DNA from: Rhizoclosmatium globosum
Lineage: Eukaryota > Chytridiomycota > Chytridiomycetes > Chytridiales > Chytriomycetaceae
Assembly (NCBI GenBank): GCA_002104985.1
Contig: MCGO01000109.1
Coordinates: 1 to 64,000, forward strand
Direction: 5' to 3'
DNA: 64,000 bases
Below the pieces are notes generated by a model. That model had not been told where the DNA came from. It did no database searches and was given only the letters and a program-made list of their open reading frames with translations. The position numbers and the translations under genes are program-made. This document shows positions 33,657 to 43,741 of this stretch, one piece after another. Each line of letters opens with the position of its first letter. Positions within the stretch are counted from its first letter, which is position 1.

Positions 33657-34386
33657 TTAAATTTGTTCTTCTACGTAATTGGGCAATTCTTCAATATCCA
33701 CTCCAACTTGATCTGAAGCTTTTCCATAGACAAGCAAAACGACATCAGTTCGCATCTGTAAAACGACTGGTCGTATCTTTGCAGCACTGTAGATTAAGTT
33801 CAATGATGCGTCCTCTTGAGTCCATTTCTTGGCGAAGTCCTCAACAATGGCGACAAACTTAAAACAAGAAATGAATAAGAAGAGAGAAAAGAAGATAATA
33901 CAACAGTACCTTTTCGTGTCTGGGTACAAGAATCGCATAAAGTGCAGGTACACTCAACAACGCAAATCCATAAGCAACCTTAACGATTGACAAGATCAAA
34001 AATCCTGCTGCAATCGAAACCAAGACCAGTGTGATTCCAAGTGCAAACACTTGACCCAAATACGTCATACTCCGCAAGCTTGCTTTTGTGTTTAAGTGCT
34101 GATTCAGCTCCTGCATCCGATGGAGATACACATTGTAAGGGACCTTTCCGTCAAGGCGCCTTGGAAGCCTGGTGTTGAAGAAATTCGGTTCATTGTTGAT
34201 ATGCAACTTGATGGCAGCAAGCAGAATGGTGCCGGCAGGTACTGGACCGTCATATTGGGGAGGAGGGGCTTCGATAGGAGACATATCAAGAAGAGCATCA
34301 GATTGAATCTGCTGAAGCTCTATCTCTTCGACAGCTTCGAATGCAGGAGGACTAGCGGCAGGTTGAGGCTGTTGTTCTGTGGTCAT
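33657..34386 (-). CDS. Two-TM array protein 5 with PPxY and LPxY motifs, 225 aa
   Basis: Exons 34386-33910 and 33857-33657 join in phase 0. The start is the ATG of MTTEQ. The Pro/Gln-rich N-terminus ends in IEAPPPQYDGPVPAG (PPxY). The core reads EPNFFNTRLPRRLDGKVPYN and LHRMQELNQHLNTKASLRS. Two hydrophobic segments follow (GITLVLVSIAAGFLILSIV and YGFALLSVPALYAILV). Exon 2 begins FVAIVEDFAKKWTQED and the C-terminus is IEELPNYVEEQI (LPxY, not quite terminal). The stop codon abuts the 3' end of the retrotransposon, so its native 3' flank is gone. Confidence 0.77.
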
Positions 34387-34693
34387 TTTCACTCAATTTT
34401 AAAGACCCATTCAGCCGCCACGCCACGTGCTTGATGTCAATATGGCAATCAAATCTTGAGTGGAGACATATAACGCTATATAAGAACTTCAGTTAAAGTA
34501 TAAAAGATGAGTTGGCGGTTAATTAGCAGCCAACAGCAACACCAACTTCAACTCTCAATAACGAAGTTAAATTAAATAGAAGAGAAACCCCTCTTGTCTG
34601 GCTTCATGAGCACAAATATCACAAAAAGTGGACAATTCTGCGTATAGCACTATCAAAAACTATAAATCTATGATATATTTAACATTACGATGA

Positions 34694-35488
34694 TTACGCG
34701 GGTGTGTAAGTTGGCAATTCCTCAAGAACTTCCGTTCCACCTCCAGTCGGAGTCTTCTCAAAAATCAACAAAGCAAGACTAGTTCTCGTCTCTTGCCTAT
34801 CAGGCTGAATTTTCTTCACTATATACACCAAATTATGTCCAAGAACTTCATCTTCCTGCGTCCATTTCAGCGCAAAGTCTTCCACAATCGAAACATACTG
34901 AGTGCAGTGTGCGTTAGATTTCAAACCCAAGAATACACCACTCACCTGTGCACTCATAGGAACCAACATCCCATACCCAATCGGAATCAAAATCAACGCA
35001 AACACATAAGACGCCTTCGTAAACAAATTCACAATCAACGCCGTCGCAACACAAACAACAAACAGAATCGTCCCAATCAACCGCATCCTCGCCAAATTCT
35101 TCATACTGTTCAAGCTTGCGTTCGTGTTCAAGTGGGTATTGAGTTCCGTCATTCTGTGCAGGTACGTGTTAAATGGGATCTTTCCTTCAAGGCGATCGGG
35201 GCGGCGGGTGTCGAAGAAGGTTGGCTGCTTGTCAAAGGCCATTCGAACTACACAGAGGAGCGTTGTGTTCAGCGGTGTTGGGCCGTCGTAGGTTGGAGGG
35301 GCTTCGATTGGGGAGTCAGTGGGAGACAGTTGCTGATTGGTTTGTGGTGGCACTGCATCACTAATTGCGATAACTGTTTGAGGCGGACGAGGTTCGGATT
35401 GTTCAGTTGTTTCAAATGGCGGTGGATTGGTACTTGGGGAAGGCTGAGGAGGCGAAATGGTGGGCGGCGGTGGTGATGCAGTAGTCAT
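34694..35488 (-). CDS. Two-TM array protein 6 with PPxY and LPxY motifs, 248 aa
   Basis: Exons 35488-34946 and 34897-34694 join in phase 0. The intron is 48 nt, stop-free and divisible by three, so an unspliced form would add 16 residues. The start is MTTASPPPP; no ATG lies in frame just upstream. The Pro-rich N-terminus ends in IEAPPTYDGPTPL (PPxY). The core has TFFDTRRPDRLEGKIPFN and LHRMTELNTHLNTNASLNS. Two hydrophobic segments follow (LIGTILFVVCVATALIVNLF and YVFALILIPIGYGMLV). The exon-2 helix is YVSIVEDFALKWTQEDEVLG and the C-terminus is EELPTYTPA (LPxY). It is closest in sequence to array gene 7. Confidence 0.78.
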   Translation of the reverse strand: MTTASPPPPTISPPQPSPSTNPPPFETTEQSEPRPPQTVIAISDAVPPQTNQQLSPTDSPIEAPPTYDGPTPLNTTLLCVVRMAFDKQPTFFDTRRPDRLEGKIPFNTYLHRMTELNTHLNTNASLNSMKNLARMRLIGTILFVVCVATALIVNLFTKASYVFALILIPIGYGMLVPMSAQVSGVFLGLKSNAHCTQYVSIVEDFALKWTQEDEVLGHNLVYIVKKIQPDRQETRTSLALLIFEKTPTGGGTEVLEELPTYTPA

Positions 35489-35563
35489 CGTTTCGATCAA
35501 TTTCTCATCCAAGAAAATAATGGGTACTCAAGTTGTTATACGTGAATTTATGCATCAAATCAA

Positions 35564-36344
35564 TTAAACTGGTGAGTAGGTCGGCAGGTCTTCGATCGCT
35601 TCAGTTCGTCTGCCAGTTTCTGCAATCACAGTCTTCTCAAATATCAGCAACACAACATCAATTCTTGTCTGCTGTCTCTCTGGTCGAATCTTTTGCACTT
35701 CATACACTAAACTATTTCCAAGAAGTGCATCTTCTTCCGTCCACTTCTTCGCAAAGTTCTCCACAATTGAAACATACTATCATATCATAGATCATTAGAT
35801 TAAAAGACAGTTGGATTGTACATACCTGAGCATTCATTGGAACCAACATACTGTATATAATCGGAATCAATATCAACGCGAAAATCAGCTGTGACTTGAT
35901 GACCAAGAACACAACCACAGCAGTCACAACACAAACTCCAAACAACACCGACCCGATGATCCTAAACCGTGCCAAATACTTCATACTGTTTAAACTGGCT
36001 TTCGTGTTGAGGTGAAGGTTCAATTCTGTCATACGGTGGAGGTAGGTGTTATATTCAACTTTGCCTGCAAGGAGATCTGGGCGGTGCGTGTCAAAGAAGG
36101 TTGGTTCCTTGTCGAAATTTATGCTAACTCCACAAAGTAGGACAGTGCCGACTGGTACCGGGCCGTCGTAGGTTGGAGGGGCTTCGGGAGACAGTGTGTC
36201 AATAGGTGGTGGCGGATCATTGTCAATGGAAACCGTAGTATGTGACTGCAGAGCGTCAGTTTGATTTACAGTTTCGATTGTTGGAGGATCAGATGAGGAG
36301 AGAGGCTGCTGCGTTCGAGAGGTATCGGTGGTTGTTGTTGCCAT
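35564..36344 (-). CDS. Two-TM array protein 7 with PPxY and LPxY motifs, 243 aa
   Basis: Exons 36344-35826 and 35776-35564 join in phase 0. The start at MATTTTDTS matches the Thr-rich starts of neighbouring copies, although the frame stays open further upstream. The N-terminus ends in SPEAPPTYDGPVPVG (PPxY). The core has EPTFFDTHRPDLLAGKVEYN and LHRMTELNLHLNTKASLNS. Two hydrophobic segments follow (IIGSVLFGVCVVTAVVVFLV and LIFALILIPIIYSMLV). Exon 2 starts YVSIVENFAKKWTEEDALLG and ends IEDLPTYSPV (LPxY). Proposed role: membrane adaptor for a WW-domain ubiquitin ligase (inference). Confidence 0.78.
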
Positions 36345-36655
36345 TTGGATTTCGAAATCGGATGAGGTTTTGTACCCGTGCGAAAAAAGTTTGATTTCAA
36401 ACTGGACCTCTTTTGCGGTTATTTTCGATTTATGTTTATTCATTGTTTCTGATTTAGCGGGGAAAAGTGTTGGGAAAATGCCATGACGTACAATAAGAGA
36501 TTTTAAACCAAGGAAAACTACAGCCAATATTTTATATAAAGTGCAAAAAACCAACTCTCAATTAGCTGGTACGAAGAACCATAGTTCTCCCTTTATTTCT
36601 TATTTAACAGAATGGCATTGATGCTGAATCATGCAGCATCACTGAAACAAAGCAA

Positions 36656-37403
36656 TTACGATGGTCTATAGCTTGGTAAGTCTTCTTCTTCAGTGCGTCT
36701 TATTGGTTCAGCCAACGTAGTCTTTTCAAAGATCAGCAATACAACGTTAATTCTTGTCTGCTGATTTTACGGTTGCTTCTTTTGAACGTGATACACCAAA
36801 GACTTTCCAAGATGTGAATCTTCCTCGGTCCACTTCTTCGCAAAGGTTTCAACTATTGAAACGTACTGGATGCGTTGCCGCACTTGTTAAATCAGCACTC
36901 ATATTGAATATGAAACAAACATACCTTTGCATTCATTGGGACTAACGAGACATAAGCAATTGGAACAATTAACAGCGCGAAAGTCAACTGTGATTTAAGG
37001 ACAAAGAACAGAATCACGGCCTTTGCAGTAAAAACCACAAACAACGCCAACCCGAGCACTCTAAGCCGTACAAAATACTTGATACTGTTTAAACTGGCTT
37101 TCGTGTTCAGGTGAGCGTGGAGGTAGGTGTTATATTCGCCTTTGCCTCAAGTCGATCTGGGCAATTTGTATCAAAGAAGGTTGGTTCCTTGTCAAAATTC
37201 ATGGGTACTGCCCAAACAAAGACAGTTCCGGCTGGTACTGGCCCGTAGTAAGTTGGAGAAGCTTCGGGGGCAAATGCAGCTGTATCATTGTCAAAGGCAA
37301 CCTCTTGACGAGGTTTGGCTTGTCCTAAGACTTTGGCAGGTGGAGGGTAAGATATGGTCGAAGCCTGTTGTGAGTGAGTGGCGTTGTGGACAGTTGCCAC
37401 CAT
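36656..37403 (-). pseudogene. Two-TM array copy 8, decayed
   Basis: The copy is recognisable from end to end but broken. Exon 1 begins at the ATG at 37403. The motif region reads SPTYYGP, so the PPxY proline is replaced by Ser. The frame shifts at about 37130-37150 (RLEAKA instead of L-GK-EYN), and about 21 nt encoding the HRMTELN block are deleted. In exon 2 (from about 36868) the frame is good (YVSIVETFAKKWTEEDSHLG) until a TAA in place of the Glu/Asp codon after KKQP, with clean homology resuming after it to EEDLPSYRPS. A shift, a deletion, a nonsense codon and loss of the motif together point to genuine decay. It is the oldest-looking or least-constrained end of the array. Confidence 0.75.
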
Positions 37404-37610
37404 TTTAATTGATCACTTAACTTTGCAAGCGGTCAATGTGAAACTTTTGATTGGGGTGATTGAACAAACCCTCAAGAGTGATATACTTTTTTTTGAATGA
37501 TAGAATACCCCATAAAATATTAAGCTTACCCTTGCTTTATTAGCTGTTTATTGTTAATTGATTTTGTTTGTGTGTGTCTATTTCGGGCAACAAAAAACGA
37601 ACCGAATCCG

Positions 37611-39254
37611 ATGGAGTACCGACCAGTAACGTCGTCCAAGATGCGGCGGCCAACTTCAAGCAGCCAATTCAGCACAGCCTCGACCAATTCGTACGCATCA
37701 AACACGGGTGGATCCTATGGCCAGGCGTACTCCAACTACACCTTCTCTCCAACCAGACGATCGTCCTCCTCCAATCAAGCGAATCAAGCGAATCCAGCCA
37801 ATCAAACAACTCCAATCGACGATGATTCGTGTGTGTTAATGGCGGGCATCCTCGGAGCGCCACGGCGAAAGCAGGCCTTCCTCAACCAAGTCACCCAACA
37901 ATCGAATCCAAATGTGTCGCTGAACCGAAAGCTGCTCGTTCTCGCTGTGCCAACAAACACCGACGACATCACCGATCTCTACGACCGCTTCTTTCTGCAC
38001 TCGCTGCCCTATGCACAGCAACGAACCCAATTCAACCATCAAAACGATCTAGACGACGACGACGAGGAAGAACTGCCTCGGGGCTTTGCGAATGGACTGG
38101 TGCCGGATATCATGGATCAGAGGGTGTGCTTGGCATTCGGCCAGATCACAAAGGTGCGTCAACTTACTACTTTTTAGTGGGTAATGCATCTCTGAAACAC
38201 TCTCTGCAAATAGGCGGCTGTCGAAAAGAGCCCACTCCTTATAATCACAGAACCTGGAATCCGTGTCGAGCATCCACAGTTTATTTACATGAACACTGTC
38301 GACCATTTCATTTCAGAAGTAGAGCTTGGCTTGCCTGGAACTTTTGCATTCCGTCAAGGCAAAGTCGAGCACAGATTCTCTGCTGCTTCTTCGCTTGAGT
38401 ACCAACGCTGGGAGACTGCTTTTATTCGCGCACTCGATATCGTTGTCAAGAACAAGCAGAATGTGGCGGTATTCAAGCGGAGAATCTCTGACGTCCCCAA
38501 CAACTTTTCGTCTACTTGGAGCGACACGAATGAATCAAGAAACTCGTACGGTTCTTTCCAATCCACTCCAACCACATATTCTGCAAACAACAATTTCACT
38601 CGAAACTCGTCATCATCCATAAACACCACACCATCCAGCTACAATTCAACCACATCTCCAGGCTCCGCCATCCGCGAAGTTTCTCGCAAGAGCCTCGACA
38701 ATTTCAAGAACAAAGTCATGGGTCTCAAAGCCTTTGGAATGTTCAAACAGCAGCAACAACAGCACCAGCAACAATCCGATTCCACTTTACAATCAACCTC
38801 CACCCAATCATACACCTCCTCCTACCCAACCCCAACCGCCTCTCCACTCCCAGAAACTCAATACACATCATCATCACCATACACATCCACATACGAACCC
38901 CAAAAAACATACTCCTTCTCCTCCCCTCCAACTCCACTCACATCCCAACCACCCTCCACCTACCAACAATCCCGCACCATACCAACATCCCCTCAAAAAG
39001 ACCTCCCCACAACACCCCACTCAGAAACCTCATTCTCAGAAGAAGTCCTCTCTTCCCTCTTGTATGACCACTCGAACGGTTCACTGTCGCGTGCGTTGGA
39101 GGAGTTTAAGGGTGGGAATGTTGTGAGGAGCTCTGTTCCGGCTGGACCTCCGTTGACGACGGTTTCGCCGACGTATGCGGGTGTGAAGGGGGCTTATAAG
39201 CTTGGGTATAGTGAGTATGTTGCGTTTCCGAGTTCAGGGCAGGAGAGTGATTGA
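37611..39254 (+). CDS. PH-like domain protein with low-complexity ends, 527 aa
   Basis: Exons 37611-38153 and 38214-39254 keep frame. The N-terminal 70 residues are Ser/Thr/Asn-rich. The middle (about residues 75-290) is globular: FGQITKAAVEKSPLLIITEP, GIRVEHPQFIYMNTVDHFIS, LGLPGTFAFRQGKVEHRFSA and LEYQRWETAFIRAL, whose final Trp-containing helix looks like that of a PH domain. The C-terminal 220 residues are Ser/Thr/Pro/Gln-rich with polyQ/H runs, then a conserved-looking end (SPTYAGVKGAYKLGYSEYVA). A lipid- or membrane-associated signalling role is possible but unproven. The last ~50 codons and 3' flank are duplicated at 43155-43540. Confidence 0.65.
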
Positions 39255-39536
39255 TGGGGGAGGGAACGTTATGTAGTTCTTTCGTGCTTATTTATGTCTG
39301 TTGTATTTGTTTTTTTGTGCGCGTTATCAATACAGAATTGGAAGTGTGAACTAAGTAAGAAACAAATGTTTATTCCAATCGCGAGAAAAGAAAGTCCAAG
39401 AGAAGATTCAGAAAGTAAAACGTGGAGTATGAAGTGACTCCCGATACAGAAGAAAATGAAAATGAGGGGAAGAAAGACCAGATGATGATTCAGAAAGAGG
39501 AACAAAGGATTCAGAAAGAAGAAAAGGGGTTATCAC

Positions 39537-39562
39537 GTGATAGAGAGAGAGAGAGAAGAAAA
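39537..39562. repeat. GA-rich simple repeat
   Basis: A short (GA)n run (GATAGAGAGAGAGAGAGAAG) lies between the 3' ends of the PH-like gene and the convergent LRR gene. It probably has no function beyond local composition. Confidence 0.8.
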
Positions 39563-39596
39563 TAAAGGAAGGAGACTCTCAGTACCGATAGATGCT

Positions 39597-42500
39597 CTAG
39601 ATATAGAGAGAAATAGTCAAACACAAAACAACAGGGAACAACAGCGCGTGTCCCTGACTGACAACAACATTGAGCTTTGTCAAAGAATGAGTGGTTGTAG
39701 GAACAGCTGCGACAGTATTTTGTGAAGTTACAGACGCAGTTGTTGGAACTATATTTACAGTTGTTGCGACTATTGCCGAGAATGTAGTTCTACCAGGAGC
39801 ACTCGCGGAAGCGACAATTGTGCTAGTAACGAAAGTGCTAGCTGTGGTAGTACGAAGCGCAGCAGCGCTAGTGGAAATCTTGCTAGTAATAGACGTGGAA
39901 GCTGCACTAGTTGTTACCACTGTGCTAGCAACGGTATTCGACACAGTACTAGCAGTAGTACCAACAGCCGTATTCACAACTCCAACCCCATTCACAACAA
40001 CAAACCCAACATCCCCATCCGCACGTTTCCCACCACCAGCACTCACGGGAAACACAATCGACGCAACAACTCGATGCTCCGTGTACACAGAAACAGTCAG
40101 ACTCTTTCCATTACCGCTCAACTGCATCGCAAACCATTCACTTTTGTAGCTGTTGGCGAGGACGTAGCTGAACCCGACGCCGTTGCTGCCTTGGATGAAG
40201 TCTGTGGTGATTGAGATGGTGCATGAAGCGTCGTTGTATACACGGATGTGGATTGCCGTTGGGAGACTTGTGAACTATAATTGTAGAGACTTGAGTTACA
40301 AAAGGCGTAGGATGTTTGGGGGGAATAACCTTATACTGAGAACTCAGGATCAAAACCACAACAGCGTTTGACGCGTTCGTGAACGGCGCGCCTTCGAATG
40401 AGACGGGTGGATCTCCTGGACTGATTGGTTCTGTGATTTGGAAGAGAGAGGAGCTGACTTGGTTTGCGTTTAAACGGTTCAGGGAACCTGGGACGAGTTT
40501 GTTCAAGGTTGCGATGATTCCTGTTGCGTCGCCGTTGTATTTCTTCATGGGGGTTCCGGATGGAATTGGGCCGGCGGCAATTGCAGACAGTTGAGCGGAA
40601 GGCGTGTTTACTGAACAGGAGGACGTAGTTGGAACTAGAGTGGACAGCGTAAAAGATTTTGTCACAGCAAGAGTTTCAGATGAAAGTGAAGAAGTTGGGA
40701 TTGTTGGAATTGTTGACACTTGAGTTGCAGAAAGCACAAGACTTTGTGATGAGACAGGTCTTGTTGCGGACTTGGCAGGAGACATTGTGGACGCTTCACC
40801 CGTTGTCAATGAAGGGGATGTCGCTGCCAAGGTTGCTGTCGAAATACTTGTCTGAAGCGGAACTGTTGATGATGCAGCATCGGAAGCGGCTGTTGAAATT
40901 GTTGTGGAAAACGTGGAAACAATAGCAGTCGTTGCTGTGGGACATGCAGGGTTAAGACTCAGTCCAAGAGCCTGCGCATTGTCGAAGCAATTGGAATCAA
41001 GATTGGCCAGTTGGAGTTTAGAAAGATTGTTGGGAATAGTTCCTGTCAAAAGGTTCCCAACAAGTTTCCTATTTGTTAAGTGTAAGGAGATATAAAGCCA
41101 AAGAATTATTGTTACGCAGAATCGAGCTGAAACATAAACGTAGGAACTGAGCCCGTGAGCTTGTTGTTTGAGAAGTCTACTGTTTTTAGATCTGGTTTTG
41201 GGATGAGGTCAGGGATAGGCCCAATCAGGTTTGCGTTGATAGCCGTGCTGTTGTGAGTTAAAAAGCTGAAAAAGCAATACTTTAATCCTTACATTGATTG
41301 TATGTTGGTGGTCCCTGGGACTGAGACAACTGATCTAAACATTTGGAAGTCAGAAATCTTGTGCATTGACTAAACTTTAACACAAACATTGTAGCACCAG
41401 CTTCCGAAGAATAGTATTCGGTACAATCCGCAATTTTGGTTTTCGGGAAAGTGCTCGCCCAGGTATTGTGGAGCACCACGCAATTAGGGTCATCGGGACA
41501 ATCTGGGTTCAATGAAATCCCAAATGCATCAGCATTACTAAAACAGTTGTTCTGAAAATGTTCCGGATTTTGGGTATCAGCTGGAATCGTTCCCGTAAGA
41601 AGATTATTCTCAAAATGACTGTGGCATTTTAGCTTCCTAAACTGATCAAGCAATTAACTTCTTACGAATATGGTCTCTTAGTGTACAAAGCAAAAATAGA
41701 GTCTGGAACTGGACCACTGAGTTGATTATAGGAAACATCAATGTAAGTCAAAACGCTCAAGCCAGTTATATCAAGAAGGGGTCCAGTCAGTCCAGCAGAT
41801 TTTCCAAGTCTAAATAATGAAGACGGTCAGCTAAAACTAAAAAGAAAACGACTGCATACAGTGCACGAATTGGTCCCGTACCATCAGCCTGAGCAGCAAC
41901 CGTACTATTAATCAGATGGTTAGATTAAAATTTCACTAATACCATATCTTACACTGCTGAGTTTGTGGATTGCAAGCATAGGGGCGCATAAATGGACGGA
42001 AACAAAGTGGGCCATTCTTTGTTTAGCACAACACAGTCATTATTGATTACAGGACAGTTAGGATTGGTTGTCAAGGTGAAATCAGCTGCATTAGAGAAGC
42101 AGTTATTATCAAGGAATTTAGTTTTGTCCTTGGTTGCCCCGGCTGGGATTTCTCCCGAAAAGAAGTTGTTTCTCAGGTCACTATAGATTATGCATTAATT
42201 TAAATGTGTGCATATTTTCAACCCACCAAAACTGAAGACTGAAGCAAAACGTAAAGAGGTCAGGAGTCAATTTCTCTGAAATTGTGTTTGATCGCAGGTC
42301 CAACCACGTCAAGCTCTTAAGATCACGTAACGAATCAATGGAGCCGGTAATTTGATTGTTGTAAAGGTCAATCAATGTAAGGGACTGGAATTGATCACTT
42401 GTATGTTTAAGGATGTCGCCAGTGAGATCGTAGCCATTCACTTGGCTATTGGACAGAAAGTGCGTTAGTGTCTGCCTAAAACAAATCATTGAAAAGCAAC

Positions 42501-42748
42501 GTACATCAAAGTGAACTCCTTGCCGTTCGTCGTGTTTGTGTTCCTTTGTTCGGTTTTAGAGGCAAGCCCAAAAGAATAGAAGATACTTACAGAAGCTTTG
42601 ATGGGGCGTTGATGTGGTTGTCAAGACAGCCTGGGTAAGTTGTTGACGGAACGAGTGAAGGCCATTGTGCATGGAGTGCTTCGCATTCGGTCTCAGCGTT
42701 GACGAATGTAACGATCGCTGCAGCAAGGATGGAAGTTAAGCTGTACAT
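39597..42748 (-). CDS. Secreted LRR protein with Ser/Thr-rich stalk and GPI-like tail, multi-exon
   Basis: The ATG at 42748 begins a signal peptide (MYSLTSILAAAIVTFVNA). The ectodomain has plant-type leucine-rich repeats (LTLIDLYNNQITGSIDSL, SLTWLDLRSNTISEKL, NLLTGTIPNNLSKLQLANL) interrupted by modules of the form Cx2L...W...(F/V)P (ECEALHAQWPSLVP, DCVVLNKEWPTLFP, CVVLHNTWASTFP). The next part is a long Ser/Thr stalk and a compact domain with VYNDASCTISITTDF, then a second Ser/Thr/Ala stalk and a hydrophobic C-terminus typical of GPI anchoring. Clear late exons are 41068-40330 and 40274-39597. Roughly eight or nine small LRR exons upstream were not fixed base by base. It probably sits at the cell surface as a receptor-like or adhesive wall protein. 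Confidence 0.7.
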
Positions 42749-43154
42749 GGAACAAATGTGTAGAAGAGGGGAGTGGCTCTCTTATGTATCCGTTTGGCCG
42801 CCGGGATTAAATTTGGCCAAGGAGATATACAGCTCCGTATTAGAAATCACAATTTGCCAATAAGTTTCATTGTATCATACCACTTTTCGAGCATTTGAAA
42901 GTAGAGGCTAGTGAATATAGTTCATCGACGACATTATGAGGTCTGAAAACCCGAAGCTATAAGTGTTTTGAAGAGATGTTTTGCGGTAACTGAAGCTTTT
43001 TTAATCTTTAAATGCCATTCACATCTTTCACAAGGAATTCCTTTTGTTTGGTAACCCCTTTAATTTCTTCCACTAACAAAGTTGACAGATGTACCTTACT
43101 TATTGAAAATAGAAATGAAAGGATTCTACTGGTCCATTGCCTCACTATCAAAAA
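42749..43154. other. Intergenic, LRR gene promoter side
   Basis: AT-rich sequence upstream of the LRR gene. No convincing coding frame was found until the duplicated PH-like gene fragment begins at about 43155. Confidence 0.5.
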
Positions 43155-43540
43155 AGAGTTTAAGGGTGGGAATGTTGTGAGGAGCTCGGTTCCGGGTGGA
43201 CCTCCGTTGACGACGGTGTCACCGACGTATGCGGGTATGAAGGGGGCTTATAAGCTTGGGTATAGTGAGTATGCTGCGTTTCCGAGTTCAGGGCAGGAGA
43301 GTGAGTGATGCGAAAGGGGGGATGGAGATGGGAGAGTTGTGTCGTTGTTTGGTGCTTATTTATGTCTGTTGTATTTGTTTTTTGTGCGCGTTATCTATAC
43401 AGAATTGGAAGGGTGAACCAAGGAGAAATGAAAGTTCAAGAACAAAAGATTCAGGTGGAGTATGAATCCCGATACCGAAGAAAATGAAAATGAGGGGACG
43501 AAAGATTCAGAAGTAGAACAAACGATTTAGAAAGAAAATT
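43155..43540 (+). pseudogene. Duplicated 3' fragment of the PH-like gene
   Basis: About 50 C-terminal codons (EFKGGNVVRSSVPGGPPLTT onward) and roughly 230 bp of 3' flank repeat the sequence at about 39105-39510 in the same orientation with a few percent difference. It lacks the rest of the gene and has no start of its own; the stop codon position is kept. It is a partial segmental copy and presumably not translated. Confidence 0.8.
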
Positions 43541-43625
43541 CAGAAGTACTATAGGACATAACATCTGATTACGGTTTTAACCGATTATGTAATTGAGTGA
43601 CGGCATCATACTGCACTTCCAACTG

Positions 43626-43682
43626 TCGCACTGCGCACTTAAACTTTCGCACTGGACACTCTTATTTTCGCACTGTATGCAC
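43626..43682 (+). promoter_or_regulatory. Three TCGCACTG repeats at exact 21-bp spacing upstream of the protease gene
   Basis: TCGCACTG begins at 43626, 43647 and 43668, about 75-115 bp before the aspartic protease ATG. The intervening bases differ, so only the octamer core is kept. Spacing of 21 bp is two helical turns and would place three bound factors on one face of the DNA. No known factor is assigned. Confidence 0.45.
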
Positions 43683-43741
43683 ATTAATTGATTGGTTGGA
43701 CTTTACTCATGCTTCCAGAAAAATTGGCGGCAACCACAACC

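Noticed and set aside
34793..35476. 227-codon plus-strand frame over array gene 6
   Set aside because: Antisense shadow. The minus strand shows clear family homology with a matching intron.
39691..40149. Val/Thr-rich plus-strand frame over the LRR gene stalk
   Set aside because: Antisense reading of a low-complexity Ser/Thr stalk, open only because of its composition.
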